A stretch of DNA of 64,000 nucleotides from Pacificibacter marinus (lineage in GTDB: Bacteria > Pseudomonadota > Alphaproteobacteria > Rhodobacterales > Rhodobacteraceae). Below the pieces are notes generated by a model. That model was given only the letters and a program-made list of their open reading frames with translations. It did no database searches and was not told where the DNA came from. A program made the position numbers and the translations under genes. Where the stretch lies: assembly GCF_018860505.1 (NCBI RefSeq), contig NZ_JAHKPU010000010.1:62001-126000 (forward strand). The letters are read 5' to 3'. How positions within the stretch are numbered: the stretch's first letter is position 1; each line of letters begins with the position of its first letter. Shown one piece after another: positions 52,870 to 63,164 of the stretch.

Positions 52870-54093
52870 ATGAAAAAAATCGTTCCCATATCAGAGGCTG
52901 CGCATTTTCCACTTTGGCGCCGTCCCGTTTTTTTGCTATTTTTGATGGCCTTTGCCATGCCAATTGCCTTCAATACATGGAGTGCTCTGCTCAATAATTT
53001 CGTTATTGATGTGGCGGGATTTACCGGCGTTGAGATCGGGTGGTTGCATTCGGTGCGCGAGATTCCAGGCTTTTTGGCGGTGGGAGTGATCGCTTTGATG
53101 ATGCTTGTCCGCGAGCAGATATTGGGGCTGGTTGCCTTGTTGATGCTCGGCGTAGCTACAGCGTTGACGGCTTATTTTCCGTCTTTTGGAGGCATCTTGA
53201 CGCTAACCATGCTGTCGTCCATCGGCTTTCACTATTATGAGACAGTAAACCAATCATTGCAATTGCAATGGATCGACAAAGCGCGTGCGCCGCAAGTGAT
53301 CGGTTGGCTTATGGCCGCGGGATCTGCGGCCTCCTTGTTGGCCTATGGCACTTTGGTTTTGACGTGGAAAACTTTTGATCTGTCTTATGCGGTTGTCTAT
53401 ATGGTGGGGGGCGGGGTGACTGCTGCTATCGCGATTTATGCGTTGCTGGCTTTCCCGCAATTCGAATCTCCAACACCTCAGTTGAAAACGTTTGTGCTGC
53501 GTCGCAGGTATTGGCTCTATTATGCCTTGCAGTTCATGGCGGGCGCGCGCCGTCAGATTTTTGTGGTCTTCGCAGCCTTTATGATGGTCGAAAAGTTCGG
53601 CTTTGATGTGCACCAAGTGACATCGCTGTTCATGATCAATTTCGTGATTAATATGGTTGTAGCCCCGTTGATGGGGCGTCTGGTGGTCGCGCGCGGCGAA
53701 CGCTTTGTTTTGTTGCTAGAATACGCTGGGCTTATCGTGGTGTTCTTGGCTTACGGCGGTTTGTATTGGCTGGGCTGGGGGGTCGTGGTCGCCTCTGTCT
53801 TATATGTGGTTGATCATATGTTGTTTGGCTTGGCCTTTGCGTTGAAGACTTATTTTCAAAAAATCGCAGACCCGCAAGACATTGCGCCAACGGCAGCCGT
53901 GGCCTTTACCATCAACCATATCGCGGCGGTGTTTTTGCCTGCCGCTTTAGGGTATTTGTGGATCGTGTCGCCTTCAGCTGTGTTCATCTTGGCAGCCTCA
54001 ATGGCGGGGGTGTCCTTTGGGTTGGGTCTATTGATCCCGCGCCATCCGCGCAAAGGCAATGAGACCCTGCTGTCGGCGCGCTTCAAAGCGTAA
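52870..54093 (+). CDS. Major facilitator superfamily transporter
   Basis: A 407-residue membrane protein with about twelve hydrophobic segments, starting MKKIVPISEAAHFPLWRRPVFLLFLMAF. The layout, with a charged loop near residue 195-215 (ESPTPQLKTFVLRRRYWLYYAL) between two six-helix halves, fits MFS. I recognise no subfamily motif that fixes a substrate. The 3' end is about 94 bp before msrA, but a separate promoter is likely. Confidence 0.87.
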   Translation: MKKIVPISEAAHFPLWRRPVFLLFLMAFAMPIAFNTWSALLNNFVIDVAGFTGVEIGWLHSVREIPGFLAVGVIALMMLVREQILGLVALLMLGVATALTAYFPSFGGILTLTMLSSIGFHYYETVNQSLQLQWIDKARAPQVIGWLMAAGSAASLLAYGTLVLTWKTFDLSYAVVYMVGGGVTAAIAIYALLAFPQFESPTPQLKTFVLRRRYWLYYALQFMAGARRQIFVVFAAFMMVEKFGFDVHQVTSLFMINFVINMVVAPLMGRLVVARGERFVLLLEYAGLIVVFLAYGGLYWLGWGVVVASVLYVVDHMLFGLAFALKTYFQKIADPQDIAPTAAVAFTINHIAAVFLPAALGYLWIVSPSAVFILAASMAGVSFGLGLLIPRHPRKGNETLLSARFKA

Positions 54094-54187
54094 TGGCGAA
54101 AGCACATATGTGTGACCTTTGCGAGCCGCCCTTGGTGCTTGGCCGCGCGCGCCCTATATATCCGTGACATCACATGAGGACCGACAT

Positions 54188-54844
54188 ATGTTTTCGCTCT
54201 TTTCTAAAGCCACATCTGTGACACCTGACACAGCCTTGCCTGGGCGCGATGCGGCTATCGCCACGGCGCAGGACCATTTCATTTTTGGCACGCCTTTGAA
54301 GGCCGACATCAAAGAAGGTCACCAAGTGGTGATTTTTGGCATGGGCTGCTTTTGGGGCGTCGAGCGGATTTTTTGGTCTCTTGATGGCGTGGTGAACACA
54401 GCCGTTGGATACGCTGCAGGGATCACGCCGAACCCGACCTATAAAGAAGTCTGTTCAGGCCAAACGGGGCACAACGAAGTGGTGCGGGTCGTGTTTGATC
54501 CCAGCCGCTTGAGTTTCGAGGCTTTGCTGAAAACCTTTTGGGAAAATCACGATCCCACTCAAGGCATGCGTCAAGGCAATGATCGCGGCACGCAGTATCG
54601 TTCTGGTATCTACACCAGCAATGCCGCGCAGATGACGGCGGCCAAAGACAGTCTGGCCGCTTACGCCCCTGCGTTGATCAAAACCGGACATGGCGCGATC
54701 ACCACCGAGATTTTACCTGCTCCGACGTTTTACTATGCCGAAGATTATCACCAGCAATACCTTGCCAAAAACCCCGAAGGATATTGCGGGATTGGCGGCA
54801 CTGGGGTGAGTTGTCCGATTGGTTTGGGCGCGACACTGAAATAA
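54188..54844 (+). CDS. msrA: Peptide methionine sulfoxide reductase MsrA
   Basis: MsrA reduces the S-epimer of methionine sulfoxide in oxidised proteins. The 218 residues have the catalytic GCFWG with Cys54, VGYAAG, H.E.V.V.FDP, the [17 protein letters not shown] end and resolving cysteines near the C-terminus (GYCGIGG..VSCP). GAGGACC lies about 9 nt before ATG 54188. The N-terminal 35 residues are typical of the MsrA subgroup with an extended N-terminus. Confidence 0.96.
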   Translation: MFSLFSKATSVTPDTALPGRDAAIATAQDHFIFGTPLKADIKEGHQVVIFGMGCFWGVERIFWSLDGVVNTAVGYAAGITPNPTYKEVCSGQTGHNEVVRVVFDPSRLSFEALLKTFWENHDPTQGMRQGNDRGTQYRSGIYTSNAAQMTAAKDSLAAYAPALIKTGHGAITTEILPAPTFYYAEDYHQQYLAKNPEGYCGIGGTGVSCPIGLGATLK

Positions 54845-54886
54845 ACCAAATGAGCTTGCCCCCTAGGCGCCGCCGAAGACTGGCGC

Positions 54887-55300
54887 CTAGTTGTTGAGTG
54901 CGTAGATCATAGGTTGGTACACGAGGTCTAAAGGTGGCGTGCCTGACAGGCCTGCCAAAAGACCAAAAAGCGACAGCAAGAAGCCAGCTATAAACGTCGC
55001 GATCCCCAGTTTGAGGTGCTTTACACGTCGACGACGGCTAAAATGCAGTGCGGTTGATGCGAGCCAAATACCCCATAAAAAGGCGGCACAAATACAAAAT
55101 GCATAGAGTGGACTGCCCCAAATAAGGGTTTTCGCAAAAATAACGCTGCCAAAAGCTGCGTCTTGGGCTGTCTCATTGTTAAAGAGCCGCAATCCAGCTC
55201 CAAAAATGACTTGCCACAGATAAAATCCAATGGCGAAGGGGAAAATTATATTCAGCGTTGAAAAATATTGTCGTGAGCGAGGAACTGTATCGTAATACAT
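54887..55300 (-). CDS. Small membrane protein, unknown (137 aa)
   Basis: The protein has three hydrophobic segments (about 16-36, 56-84, 97-118), with an Arg-rich loop SRRRRVKHLKL between the last two. It ends in a short polar tail. No family is recognised. No clear Shine-Dalgarno was seen before ATG 55300, so the start is not certain. It converges with msrA. Confidence 0.65.
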   Translation of the reverse strand: MYYDTVPRSRQYFSTLNIIFPFAIGFYLWQVIFGAGLRLFNNETAQDAAFGSVIFAKTLIWGSPLYAFCICAAFLWGIWLASTALHFSRRRRVKHLKLGIATFIAGFLLSLFGLLAGLSGTPPLDLVYQPMIYALNN

Positions 55301-55667
55301 AGCAGAATGCCTACTTTGAAATCTTTTAGAAGAAACCAGAGACGATCACATGTACAAACATAGTTTGGCTAGTGAGTATACATTGAGGCGATTGACAAGC
55401 CTGAAAATGTATTTTGACCCAGGGTAAGCCAAAAAATTGCATTGCGATCTCAAATGTTACAAATTTGTCTAAAATGATTAAAGAATTCGCATGGTTTGAA
55501 CCCGCCCGTCTGGGTGAGTGATGCCTTTGCGCAGGATGTTTTTGTATAGGTCAGCAGCCATAAGTCTTGCCGTGAAATTCTGTGTCATGGTGGTGTAGAT
55601 GCGAAAAGCCATAGACCAAGTGCCATCAAAACTGTTTAAGCGGTGGTAATTCCAACAGGAGACCCCC
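55301..55667. other. 367-bp intergenic region before prmA
   Basis: The left half is AT-rich and carries possible promoters for both flanking genes. The right half holds a 44-codon minus-strand ORF (55478-55612, MAFRIYTTMTQ...) without a clear Shine-Dalgarno; I do not annotate it as a gene. GGAGACC precedes prmA. Confidence 0.5.
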
Positions 55668-56546
55668 ATGCCCACGTTCACAGCCTTTACTACAACCAAC
55701 GGACGCCTGCCAGCCGAGGCCATTTCAGAGATCCTTGAAACCCTGTTTCCCGAGCCTATCGGCGTTGGCGTGTTCGAAATCGAAGACGGATCGGGTCTGT
55801 GGGAAGTGGGGGCATACTTTACCGAAGCGCCTGATGTGGTGGGGCTTGCTTTGGTCGCCGCCTCAAATGGCGCGAAGGATTTTGTCATCTCTGAATTGCC
55901 CGACACTGATTGGGTCGCCAAAGTCCGCCGCGATTTGGCCCCTGTTGAGGCGGGACGCTTTTTTGTCTACGGGTCACATGATGCGGATAAATTGCCGAGC
56001 GATAAGATAGGCCTGCTGATCGAGGCGGCTATGGCCTTTGGCACGGGGCATCACGGCACCACATTGGGGTGTTTGCGCGCCTTTGATCGCTTGCTCACTG
56101 CGGGCGGCACTTACGCCAATGTGGCCGATATTGGCTGCGGAACTGCCGTGTTGGCGATGGCGGCTGCAAAAGTGAACGACACGCCAGCCTATGCGTCTGA
56201 CATTGATGAGGTGGCCGTGGCTGTGGCGCAAAGCAATGTCGATGCCAATGGCCTGAGCGATCAGGTGATCTGTTTGGAGGCCGCTGGTTTTAACCATGAA
56301 CAGCTCGCGGCCAAAGCGCCGTTCGATCTGGTCTTCGCGAATATCCTCAAAGGTCCGCTGGTGGCGCTGGCCCCTGATGTTGCAGCCCATACCAAAGAGG
56401 GTGGGGCTGTGATTCTGTCAGGGATTCTTAATCCGCAAGCTGCTGAGGTTATTGAAGTTTATACCCGAAACGGGTTCAATCTTACTCATCACGAAGAGAT
56501 TGTTGACTGGTCGACGTTAACGCTGACAAAGATTGCCTCAAACTAA
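55668..56546 (+). CDS. prmA: Ribosomal protein L11 methyltransferase
   Basis: PrmA trimethylates ribosomal protein L11 using S-adenosylmethionine. The 292 residues have an N-terminal substrate-binding domain with a DGSGLWEVGAYF segment and a Rossmann domain with the family motif AMAFGTGHHGTTLGCL (about 122-137), the SAM loop VADIGCGTAVLAMAAAK (about 157-173) and the NILKGPL variant of the catalytic NPP-like region. GGAGACC precedes the ATG. Confidence 0.95.
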   Translation: MPTFTAFTTTNGRLPAEAISEILETLFPEPIGVGVFEIEDGSGLWEVGAYFTEAPDVVGLALVAASNGAKDFVISELPDTDWVAKVRRDLAPVEAGRFFVYGSHDADKLPSDKIGLLIEAAMAFGTGHHGTTLGCLRAFDRLLTAGGTYANVADIGCGTAVLAMAAAKVNDTPAYASDIDEVAVAVAQSNVDANGLSDQVICLEAAGFNHEQLAAKAPFDLVFANILKGPLVALAPDVAAHTKEGGAVILSGILNPQAAEVIEVYTRNGFNLTHHEEIVDWSTLTLTKIASN

Positions 56547-56643
56547 CCTCAAATTTCTGTTTTTTGCCTTTTTTGCCCCATTCTTGCCACATTTGGCCGC
56601 AATAAAGTCATTGTCGGTGGGGGCCGATATTAAGGGTGTTGCC

Positions 56644-56991
56644 ATGGCCTATTCAGGTTCACAGCAATTGGAAAAAAGACTGACACGGATCGACGCTAAA
56701 CGCCGTTCGATCGCTAAGGGTGCAGTCTATTCAGTTAACCAAGACGGGCTGATCATTGCACGTCCACGTCGCACAGGTCTTCGTTTCCCATTGCGGGGAG
56801 TTTTCTTCGCAATCGCGGGCCTGTTGATGTTTAAGGTCGGTGTCTTGGTGGCCCTCGGTACTGCGACCTATGCGGACCGCATTGGCGCATGGAATGACGG
56901 TACTATGCTTGAGCGCGCTGGCGCTTGGGTGATGACAGCCGATCCCGCGACACAATGGGTGGCGATGCAGGTTAAGCTGCTTTTGCCTTAA
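56644..56991 (+). CDS. Conserved hypothetical single-pass membrane protein (115 aa)
   Basis: I do not recognise a domain. The N-terminal half is basic (KRLTRIDAKRRSIAKGAVYSV), followed by one membrane helix (about 52-72). The C-terminal part is soluble and probably periplasmic, with a DRIGAWNDGTMLERAGAWVM stretch. ATG 56644 begins MAYSGSQQ; an upstream reading to 56533 overlaps the prmA end and lacks a ribosome site. It is on the same strand as prmA and just before ruvC, ending at its own terminator. Confidence 0.7.
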   Translation: MAYSGSQQLEKRLTRIDAKRRSIAKGAVYSVNQDGLIIARPRRTGLRFPLRGVFFAIAGLLMFKVGVLVALGTATYADRIGAWNDGTMLERAGAWVMTADPATQWVAMQVKLLLP

Positions 56992-57059
56992 CCACAGATT
57001 TCCTTTGGGTCCGTTCTGGCGAGTTTCCCCCAGCCGTTCTTGACCCTTTCCATGAAAAG

Positions 57060-57086
57060 ACCCGCGTCCCTCCGGCGCGGGTTTTT
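57060..57086 (+). terminator. Rho-independent terminator
   Basis: acccgcg (57060-57066) and cgcgggt (57076-57082) form a 7-bp stem followed by five T, about 70 bp after the 115-aa gene and before ruvC. Confidence 0.88.
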
Positions 57087-57204
57087 CACCGTTTAATGGG
57101 CTGAGTGTTTCGTCAGATGTATCCATTGGTGTTTGCAATGTTCTTGTTTCGTGCTAGTCGTAAACAAAAGCATAAGAATGCAGGTAACAAGAGCAGGGGT
57201 GAAC

Positions 57205-57774
57205 ATGCGAGTACTCGGGATAGACCCAGGGTTGCGCAATATGGGCTGGGGGGTCATCGACGTGGCAGGCTCGCGCATCACGCACGTGGCAAATGGCGTG
57301 TGCCATTCATTGGCCAGTGATGATCTGGCGATCCGGCTGCTGTCACTGTTTGACCAATTGGCTGATGTCGTCCACACCCATCAGCCCGATTGCGCCGCGG
57401 TCGAGCAGACGTTCGTCAACAAAGATGCCGTCGCCACATTGAAACTGGGTCAAGCCCGCGCCGTAGCGCTTTTGGTGCCTGCGCAATTTGGCCTGCCAAT
57501 TGGAGAATACGCCCCCAATGCGGTGAAAAAAGCCGTCGTTGGTGTGGGCCACGCGGCCAAGCAACAGGTCGAACATATGATCAAGCTGCAATTGCCGGGG
57601 GCTAAGCTGGCTGGCGCAGATTCCGTTGATGCTTTGGCTATCGCGATTTGCCATTCGCATCACGCGCAATCTGGGGCACGTTTGAGTGACGCGATCCAAA
57701 AGGCCGCCGTCAAACGCCCCGGAGTTAAAGCACCAAATTACAGACCATCCACCATCAAGAAAGCACGCGCATGA
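57205..57774 (+). CDS. ruvC: Holliday junction endonuclease RuvC
   Basis: RuvC cuts Holliday junctions in recombinational repair. From ATG 57205, beginning MRVLGIDPG, it has 189 residues. The acidic catalytic residues are Asp7 in GIDPG, Glu in [10 protein letters not shown] and an Asp pair in [22 protein letters not shown] and [12 protein letters not shown] are also typical. GGGGTGAAC precedes the start. The stop overlaps ruvA by 4 bp. Confidence 0.96.
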   Translation: MRVLGIDPGLRNMGWGVIDVAGSRITHVANGVCHSLASDDLAIRLLSLFDQLADVVHTHQPDCAAVEQTFVNKDAVATLKLGQARAVALLVPAQFGLPIGEYAPNAVKKAVVGVGHAAKQQVEHMIKLQLPGAKLAGADSVDALAIAICHSHHAQSGARLSDAIQKAAVKRPGVKAPNYRPSTIKKARA

Positions 57775-58457
57775 TTGGCAAACTCACAGGCATCGTCGAT
57801 TACATTGGCACAGATCACGCGATGATCGATGTGCGTGGCGTTGGTTATATCGTATTCGTATCTGAACGTACCCGTATGGCTATGCCGCGACAGGGCGAAC
57901 CCGTAGCGCTCTATACTGATATGCTTGTGCGCGAAGACATCATGCAGCTGTTTGGCTTTACATCGTTGTTCGAAAAAGAATGGTATCGATTGCTGGTTTC
58001 TGTCCAAGGCATCGGCGCGAAAGCCGCTATGGCCATTCTAGGCACGCTTGGACCCGAGGCCACAGGGCGCGCCATCGCGCTGGGCGATTGGAACGCGATC
58101 AAAGCTGCCCCCGGCGTCGGCCCTAAAACCGCACAGCGGGTGATTATGGAGCTAAAAGACAAAGCGCCCAAAGTCATGGCTATGGGCGGCGCTCTGCCCG
58201 AAACACTGGATGCCTCTGATGCAGCCGAAGTGATCGAGGCCTCGCAGCCCCAGCCAGCCCGCAAAGCTGCAGCCAAAGCGCCCGCTGTAAAACCAAATGT
58301 CGCCGCCGAGGCTGAGGCTCTGTCAGCCTTACAGAATCTTGGTTATAGTCCCTCTGATGCTGCCAGCGCCGTGGCGCAAGCCGCCGTGGACACGCCTGAG
58401 GCCGCAACATCAGCGCTGATCCGTGCCGCTCTTAAATTGCTTGCACCGAAGGATTGA
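57771..58457 (+). CDS. ruvA: Holliday junction DNA helicase subunit RuvA
   Basis: RuvA binds four-way junctions and targets RuvB. The 228 residues have the OB-fold N-terminal domain ([29 protein letters not shown]), tandem helix-hairpin-helix motifs [13 protein letters not shown] and [19 protein letters not shown], a flexible Ala/Pro linker (about 150-180) and the C-terminal UBA-like domain [18 protein letters not shown] overlaps the ruvC stop; ruvB follows after 3 bp. Confidence 0.96.
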   Translation: MIGKLTGIVDYIGTDHAMIDVRGVGYIVFVSERTRMAMPRQGEPVALYTDMLVREDIMQLFGFTSLFEKEWYRLLVSVQGIGAKAAMAILGTLGPEATGRAIALGDWNAIKAAPGVGPKTAQRVIMELKDKAPKVMAMGGALPETLDASDAAEVIEASQPQPARKAAAKAPAVKPNVAAEAEALSALQNLGYSPSDAASAVAQAAVDTPEAATSALIRAALKLLAPKD

Positions 58458-58460
58458 TAG

Positions 58461-59504
58461 ATGGACGCTTTCGATCCAATTGAACCAGACGAGACCCTAC
58501 GCGGCGAGCGCCAACCGCAAGACGCGGATCGTGCCTTGCGCCCGCAAACCTTGGACGAATTCATCGGCCAGAAAGAAGCGCGGGCCAACTTGCGCATTTT
58601 CATTGAATCTGCCCGAAAACGCGAAGAAACCATGGATCATGTGCTGTTTTACGGTCCTCCCGGTTTGGGCAAAACCACATTGGCGCAGATCATGGCCCGC
58701 GAATTGGGCGTGAATTTCAAAATGACCTCTGGGCCTGTTTTGGCCCGTGCTGGTGATTTGGCGGCTATTCTCACAAATCTCGAAGCGCGTGATGTACTGT
58801 TCATCGACGAAATTCATCGGATGAATCCTGTGGTCGAGGAAATTCTTTACCCCGCGATGGAGGATTTCGAGCTTGATCTGGTGATCGGCGAGGGGCCTGC
58901 CGCGCGGACCGTGCGTATCGAATTGCAGCCCTTTACACTTGTCGGCGCCACCACGCGGATGGGTCTGCTCAGCACGCCCTTGCGAGATCGTTTCGGTATT
59001 CCCACGCGGCTGCAATTTTACACCACAGATGAGCTGCACGAGATTGTCACCCGTGGAGCGCGGATGCTTGGGGTGCCTGCTGACGATGATGGCGCGCATG
59101 AAATCGCCAAACGCGCAAGGGGCACGCCGCGCATCGCGGGACGGTTGCTGCGGCGTGTGCTAGATTTCGCTGTGGTCGAAGGCGACGGGCGTATCACCCA
59201 TGCCATTGCTGACAACGCCCTGACGCGTTTGGGTGTGGATCACTTGGGCCTTGATGGGGCGGACAGGCGGTATCTGCTGCTCATCGCGCAGAATTATCAA
59301 GGTGGGCCAGTGGGCGTGGAAACGCTCGCGGCCGCTTTGTCGGAAAGCCGTGATGCGATCGAGGACGTGATCGAGCCTTACCTACTTCAACAAGGTTTGA
59401 TCCAGCGCACTCCGCGTGGCCGGATGTTGACGCAAAAATCATGGCATCACCTTGGGATGCAACCGCCGCAAAAGCCAGAACAGATCCAGATGTTTGGAAA
59501 GTAG
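58461..59504 (+). CDS. ruvB: Holliday junction DNA helicase motor RuvB
   Basis: RuvB is the AAA+ motor of branch migration. The 347 residues show the Walker [13 protein letters not shown] (about 64-75), Walker B FIDEIHRM, sensor 1 GATTRMGLL and the arginine finger in [14 protein letters not shown]. The C-terminal winged helix ends PRGRMLT..WHHLG. Part of the ruvCAB operon. Confidence 0.97.
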   Translation: MDAFDPIEPDETLRGERQPQDADRALRPQTLDEFIGQKEARANLRIFIESARKREETMDHVLFYGPPGLGKTTLAQIMARELGVNFKMTSGPVLARAGDLAAILTNLEARDVLFIDEIHRMNPVVEEILYPAMEDFELDLVIGEGPAARTVRIELQPFTLVGATTRMGLLSTPLRDRFGIPTRLQFYTTDELHEIVTRGARMLGVPADDDGAHEIAKRARGTPRIAGRLLRRVLDFAVVEGDGRITHAIADNALTRLGVDHLGLDGADRRYLLLIAQNYQGGPVGVETLAAALSESRDAIEDVIEPYLLQQGLIQRTPRGRMLTQKSWHHLGMQPPQKPEQIQMFGK

Positions 59505-59573
59505 ACAGCACACAACTGCCCCTTGCGATTTGCGCGGGAATTGCGCATCTACGGTGAGCGCAAAGGAGACCCC

Positions 59574-60212
59574 ATGACAGACACCTCAGAATTCACCCCC
59601 GAAGCCGTTGAAGCCTATTTCACCCGCGCCAGTGGTGATTATGTGTTTGCCCGTTGGGGGCGGCCTATCGCGCCTGTTGTCTTTGGCGTCGCCGAGGATT
59701 CCTTGGCCGTGATCAAAGGCAGCATCGAGGCGGCTGTGGCCATTGCGGGGGCCGAAATGGCCGAAACCGATCCTGAACTTGGATCGAACCTGATGATGTT
59801 CTTTTTCTCGGATTGGAAAGAGCTGCTGGACGTGCCTAATATGGGCGACATGATCCCAGATCTGGACATGCGCGTGCAGATGTTGATCGACCGTAATGCG
59901 CATCAATATCGTGCCTTTCGCTTTGACGATGATGGCGCGATCAAAGCCTGCTTTACTTTTGTGCGCATGGGCGGGGCGATGGACGAGGTGCCTGCCGACG
60001 TGATTGCACTGTCTCAGGCCACTCAAGCACTTTTGTTGTGGTCTGATATCACCTTCACCCAAGACAGTCCTCTGGCGCTGACCGAGGCGGGCACAGTCAT
60101 ACGCCCAGATGTGGCCAACGTGTTACGCGCCTCTTATGATCCGGTTCTGCCAAGTGCCGCACGAGATGCGTCTCATGCATTGCGTCTTTATGCGCGTTTG
60201 ATTGCAGGATAG
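59574..60212 (+). CDS. Conserved hypothetical protein between ruvB and ybgC (212 aa)
   Basis: The protein is soluble, acidic and without a domain I recognise. It begins MTDTSEFTPEAVEAYFTR. The segment FARWGRPIAPVVFGV..D near 24-42 and FRFDDDGAIKACFTFVRM near 113-130 look structured. AAAGGAGA lies 7 nt before ATG 59574. The position between ruvB and ybgC on the same strand is, from memory, common in Rhodobacterales, but I cannot verify that here. No function assigned. Confidence 0.75.
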   Translation: MTDTSEFTPEAVEAYFTRASGDYVFARWGRPIAPVVFGVAEDSLAVIKGSIEAAVAIAGAEMAETDPELGSNLMMFFFSDWKELLDVPNMGDMIPDLDMRVQMLIDRNAHQYRAFRFDDDGAIKACFTFVRMGGAMDEVPADVIALSQATQALLLWSDITFTQDSPLALTEAGTVIRPDVANVLRASYDPVLPSAARDASHALRLYARLIAG

Positions 60213-60293
60213 GACAAGGCTGGCGTCATGACCCCGTCTTGCACATGTCATACGCAGGTCTTAGCCTGATGAAAACGGCTTGAGGGGCTCGAC

Positions 60294-60683
60294 ATGATCC
60301 ATAAATTTCCCGTGCATGTCTACTATGAAGACACCGATCTTGCGGGCATTGTTTACTATGCCAATTATTTCAAATTCATCGAGCGCGCGCGCACCGAATG
60401 GGTGCGTGAGGCGGGCGTCGATCAGGTTGCGCTGAAAGCCAATGATGGCATTGTGTTTGCTGTACGGCGTGTCGAAGCAGATTACCTTTTGCCCGCGAAG
60501 TTCGACGAGGATTTGATCGTCGAGACCGAGGTCGAGGCCATCACAGGCGTGCGGATTGTACTCAATCAAACGGTCAAACGTGCCGATGCGATCCTATTTG
60601 TGTCGCAAGTGACGCTTGTGGCTTTGTCCGAAACAGGTCAGCCAACGCGCTTGCCGGCAAATATTCGCCGAAATTTGCACTGA
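60294..60683 (+). CDS. ybgC: Tol-Pal-associated acyl-CoA thioesterase YbgC
   Basis: A 129-residue hot-dog thioesterase. The catalytic motif is YYEDTDLAGIVYYANYFKFIERARTEW (about 9-35), with the active Asp in EDTDLAG. It is usually the first gene of the tol-pal cluster, as here, and is thought to act on short-chain or phospholipid-linked acyl groups. Confidence 0.95.
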   Translation: MIHKFPVHVYYEDTDLAGIVYYANYFKFIERARTEWVREAGVDQVALKANDGIVFAVRRVEADYLLPAKFDEDLIVETEVEAITGVRIVLNQTVKRADAILFVSQVTLVALSETGQPTRLPANIRRNLH

Positions 60684-60832
60684 ACTGGCCAAAACCTGCA
60701 TCGTTTTGACCGTTTTTCCCCGTATGTCACGCTGAACTCACATGTAAGTGTTGGCGTGAACCCTGCCGATAGGGTAAATCATGAGTTAACAACAAGCCGC
60801 GCAAACAGCGGCACAGGCGAAAAGAGCAGGTC

Positions 60833-61528
60833 ATGGAACAAACTACCCTCGCAATGGCGCAGGAGATCGATTTCTCCTTGCTGGCGCTTTTTATGAAAGC
60901 GACATTTACTGTTAAACTTGTGATGCTGATGCTGATCGGCGCGTCCTTTTGGTCGTGGTCCATCATCATTCAAAAGCACATCTTTTATCGTAACGCGCGG
61001 TCTTCGGCTGCCGTGTTTGACCAAGCCTTTTGGTCCGGCGAACCGCTTGATGAGCTCTTCGATAAAATCGGCGGCGCGCCTGCCAATGCGCCTGAACGGG
61101 TGTTCGTCTCGGGCATGACCGAATGGCGTCGCTCGCACCGCTCAGACGGGGGGCTGATTGCTGGCGCTGCCTCGCGTATTGATCGGTCTATGGATGTGGC
61201 TATTTCCAAAGAAGCGGAAAGCATGAACAGCCAGTTGTCCATTCTGGCCACAGTCGGCTCAACCGGTCCTTTCATCGGCTTGTTCGGGACTGTGTGGGGC
61301 ATTAAAACTGCGTTCGAAGACATCGCTTTGGCGCAATCAACCAATCTGGCGGTTGTGGCACCTGGTATCGCCGAAGCACTTTTGGCCACGGCCTTGGGTC
61401 TTTTGGCGGCGATCCCTGCGGTTATTTTCTATAATAAATTGTCTGCGGACAGTGACAAGATATTAGGCGGCTATGAGGCCTTCGCAGACGAGTTCTCGAC
61501 CATCCTGTCGCGCGAATTGGATGCTTGA
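60833..61528 (+). CDS. tolQ: TolQ inner-membrane motor protein
   Basis: TolQ with TolR forms the proton-driven motor that energises TolA for outer-membrane constriction at division. The 231 residues start in the periplasm, with one helix at about 20-45 and two more at about 130-155 and 170-200. Typical stretches are STVGSTGPFIGLFGTVWGIKTAFEDIA (about 138-164) and APGIAEALLATALGLLAAIPAV. A 149-bp gap from ybgC may hold a promoter. Confidence 0.95.
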   Translation: MEQTTLAMAQEIDFSLLALFMKATFTVKLVMLMLIGASFWSWSIIIQKHIFYRNARSSAAVFDQAFWSGEPLDELFDKIGGAPANAPERVFVSGMTEWRRSHRSDGGLIAGAASRIDRSMDVAISKEAESMNSQLSILATVGSTGPFIGLFGTVWGIKTAFEDIALAQSTNLAVVAPGIAEALLATALGLLAAIPAVIFYNKLSADSDKILGGYEAFADEFSTILSRELDA

Positions 61529-61531
61529 GCC

Positions 61532-62017
61532 ATGGGCGCTGGAGTAGTCAAACGCAAAAGTGGCGGCGGGCGCGGCAGTCGTCGTCGCGGGCAATCTGCG
61601 GCGATGAGCGAGATCAACGTCACGCCTTTCGTCGATGTTATGTTGGTGCTTTTGATCATCTTTATGGTTGCCGCTCCGATGATGACCGTGGGCGTGCCGG
61701 TTGAGTTGCCAGAAACAGCCGCCACCGCTTTGCCGCAGGAATCTGAAGACCCATTGTCGATCACGCTGACCGCGGATGGGCGTGTCTTGTTGATGAACAA
61801 CGAAGAAAACCAAGATGAATTGGTGACCAAATTGCAAGCCATCGCCGCCGAGCGCACCGACGATAAAGTGTTTTTGCGCGCGGACGGGGCCATTCCCTAT
61901 GAGCAAGTCGTTCAAGTCATGGGCGCGCTCAATGCAGGCGGGTTTCGCAATATCGGCCTTGTGACCGAACAGGGCGGGCCACGTCTTGACGGCACCTCTG
62001 CAAGCACAGGCAACTGA
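61532..62017 (+). CDS. tolR: TolR inner-membrane motor protein
   Basis: A 161-residue ExbD/TolR protein. After a basic start (VKRKSGGGRGSRRRGQSA) comes MSEINVTPFVDVMLVLLIIFMVAAPMM (about 24-50), which includes the proton-relay Asp in FVDVM. The periplasmic part, with VFLRADGAIPYEQVVQVMGALNAGG, is standard. Starts 3 bp after tolQ and overlaps no other start. Confidence 0.95.
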   Translation: MGAGVVKRKSGGGRGSRRRGQSAAMSEINVTPFVDVMLVLLIIFMVAAPMMTVGVPVELPETAATALPQESEDPLSITLTADGRVLLMNNEENQDELVTKLQAIAAERTDDKVFLRADGAIPYEQVVQVMGALNAGGFRNIGLVTEQGGPRLDGTSASTGN

Positions 62018-62027
62018 GGGCGCAGGC

Positions 62028-63164
62028 GTGAACACAGGTCAATATATCTCGGCGGGGGCTCATTTCGGGTTCATCGCTTATGTCTTGTTTGGCGGTTTTT
62101 TTCTAAATGCCCGCGATAGCGAACCTGTGCAAACGCAAGAAGTGTCTTTGATCTCTGAATCCGATTTTGCGGCGCTCAGCCGTGTCGAGACAGCCCCTGA
62201 GGTGCCCGTTGAGGCGCCTGAAATCACAGCGCCAGCTGTAGATACGGCTGCCCTGTCAAATCCTGAACAGGCCCAGCCAAACACAGCTGAGCCTGTGACG
62301 CCAGTGCAGCCCGATAATTCAGAGCCGGCCCCTGCATCAGAACAACCGATCACGCCACCTGCCGCGGTTGATCCGACGCCGCCCAGTTCCTCAGCTGAGC
62401 CAGAAATTTCAACCGAGGACCCTGGTGCTGGTCTGCCCGATATTCCAAATCAGCGGCCGACGCCGCGCCCCGTGCCGCGCATCGCGCCCGAGGCCGTGGT
62501 CAACCCTGAACGCACGCCAGACATAGCCGATCAAGTGATCCCTGAGGTGTCTCCCGATGCCACAGCCACGGCTGAACCTGTGCCCGATCAACCTGCAGCT
62601 GCCCCGCAAGAGGCTGTAACAGAAATTGTGACCGAGGCGGAAAAGCCATCGGGCCTGTCCACATCGCCGCGCCCCAAAGCGCGTCCGCAAGCGGTCGTGG
62701 CCCAAGCGGCTGCGAAAAAGGCCGAAGCGGCAGCACAAGCCAACAGTGACGCGGCGGCCAATGCCGCAGCAGATGCCGCCTCGGCTTTGGTGGCAGAGGC
62801 CACATCTGAGACACCTGCCGCGCCCCGTCGACCAACAGGTCCACCGATGAGCGCGGGCGAAAAAGACGCGCTGCGTGTGGCGGTTCAGCAATGTTGGAAC
62901 ACTGGGTCCATGTCGACAGAAGCACAGCGCACGAAAGTGACTGTGGCTGTGTCGATGAACCAAGATGGCACGCCCATTGTTGGCTCTATCAAACTGCTTG
63001 GATCGTCTGGGGGCTCGAGTGCCTCTGCCGAGCAAGCCTTTCAAACTGCGCGTCGCGCGATTATCATCTGTGGCAGAAGCGGCTTTCAACTGCCTGCCGA
63101 TAAATACAACGAGTGGCGCGATATCGAACTTAGCTTCGACCCTGAACAAATGAGGTTCAAATGA
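62028..63164 (+). CDS. tolA: TolA-like periplasm-spanning protein
   Basis: TolA links the TolQR motor to Pal and TolB. The 378 residues have one N-terminal helix (about 5-27, [20 protein letters not shown] type) and a long Pro/Glu/Ala/Thr-rich domain with an Ala-rich helix near 220-255. The folded C-terminal domain has [30 protein letters not shown] 62028 is preferred: GAGGG lies 7 nt before it, 10 bp after the tolR stop. A TTG at 61986 would overlap tolR. Confidence 0.92.
   Translation: MNTGQYISAGAHFGFIAYVLFGGFFLNARDSEPVQTQEVSLISESDFAALSRVETAPEVPVEAPEITAPAVDTAALSNPEQAQPNTAEPVTPVQPDNSEPAPASEQPITPPAAVDPTPPSSSAEPEISTEDPGAGLPDIPNQRPTPRPVPRIAPEAVVNPERTPDIADQVIPEVSPDATATAEPVPDQPAAAPQEAVTEIVTEAEKPSGLSTSPRPKARPQAVVAQAAAKKAEAAAQANSDAAANAAADAASALVAEATSETPAAPRRPTGPPMSAGEKDALRVAVQQCWNTGSMSTEAQRTKVTVAVSMNQDGTPIVGSIKLLGSSGGSSASAEQAFQTARRAIIICGRSGFQLPADKYNEWRDIELSFDPEQMRFK

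Noticed and set aside
55478-55612. 44-codon minus-strand ORF before prmA
   Set aside because: Lacks a ribosome-binding site and other support; kept only as a note in the intergenic entry.
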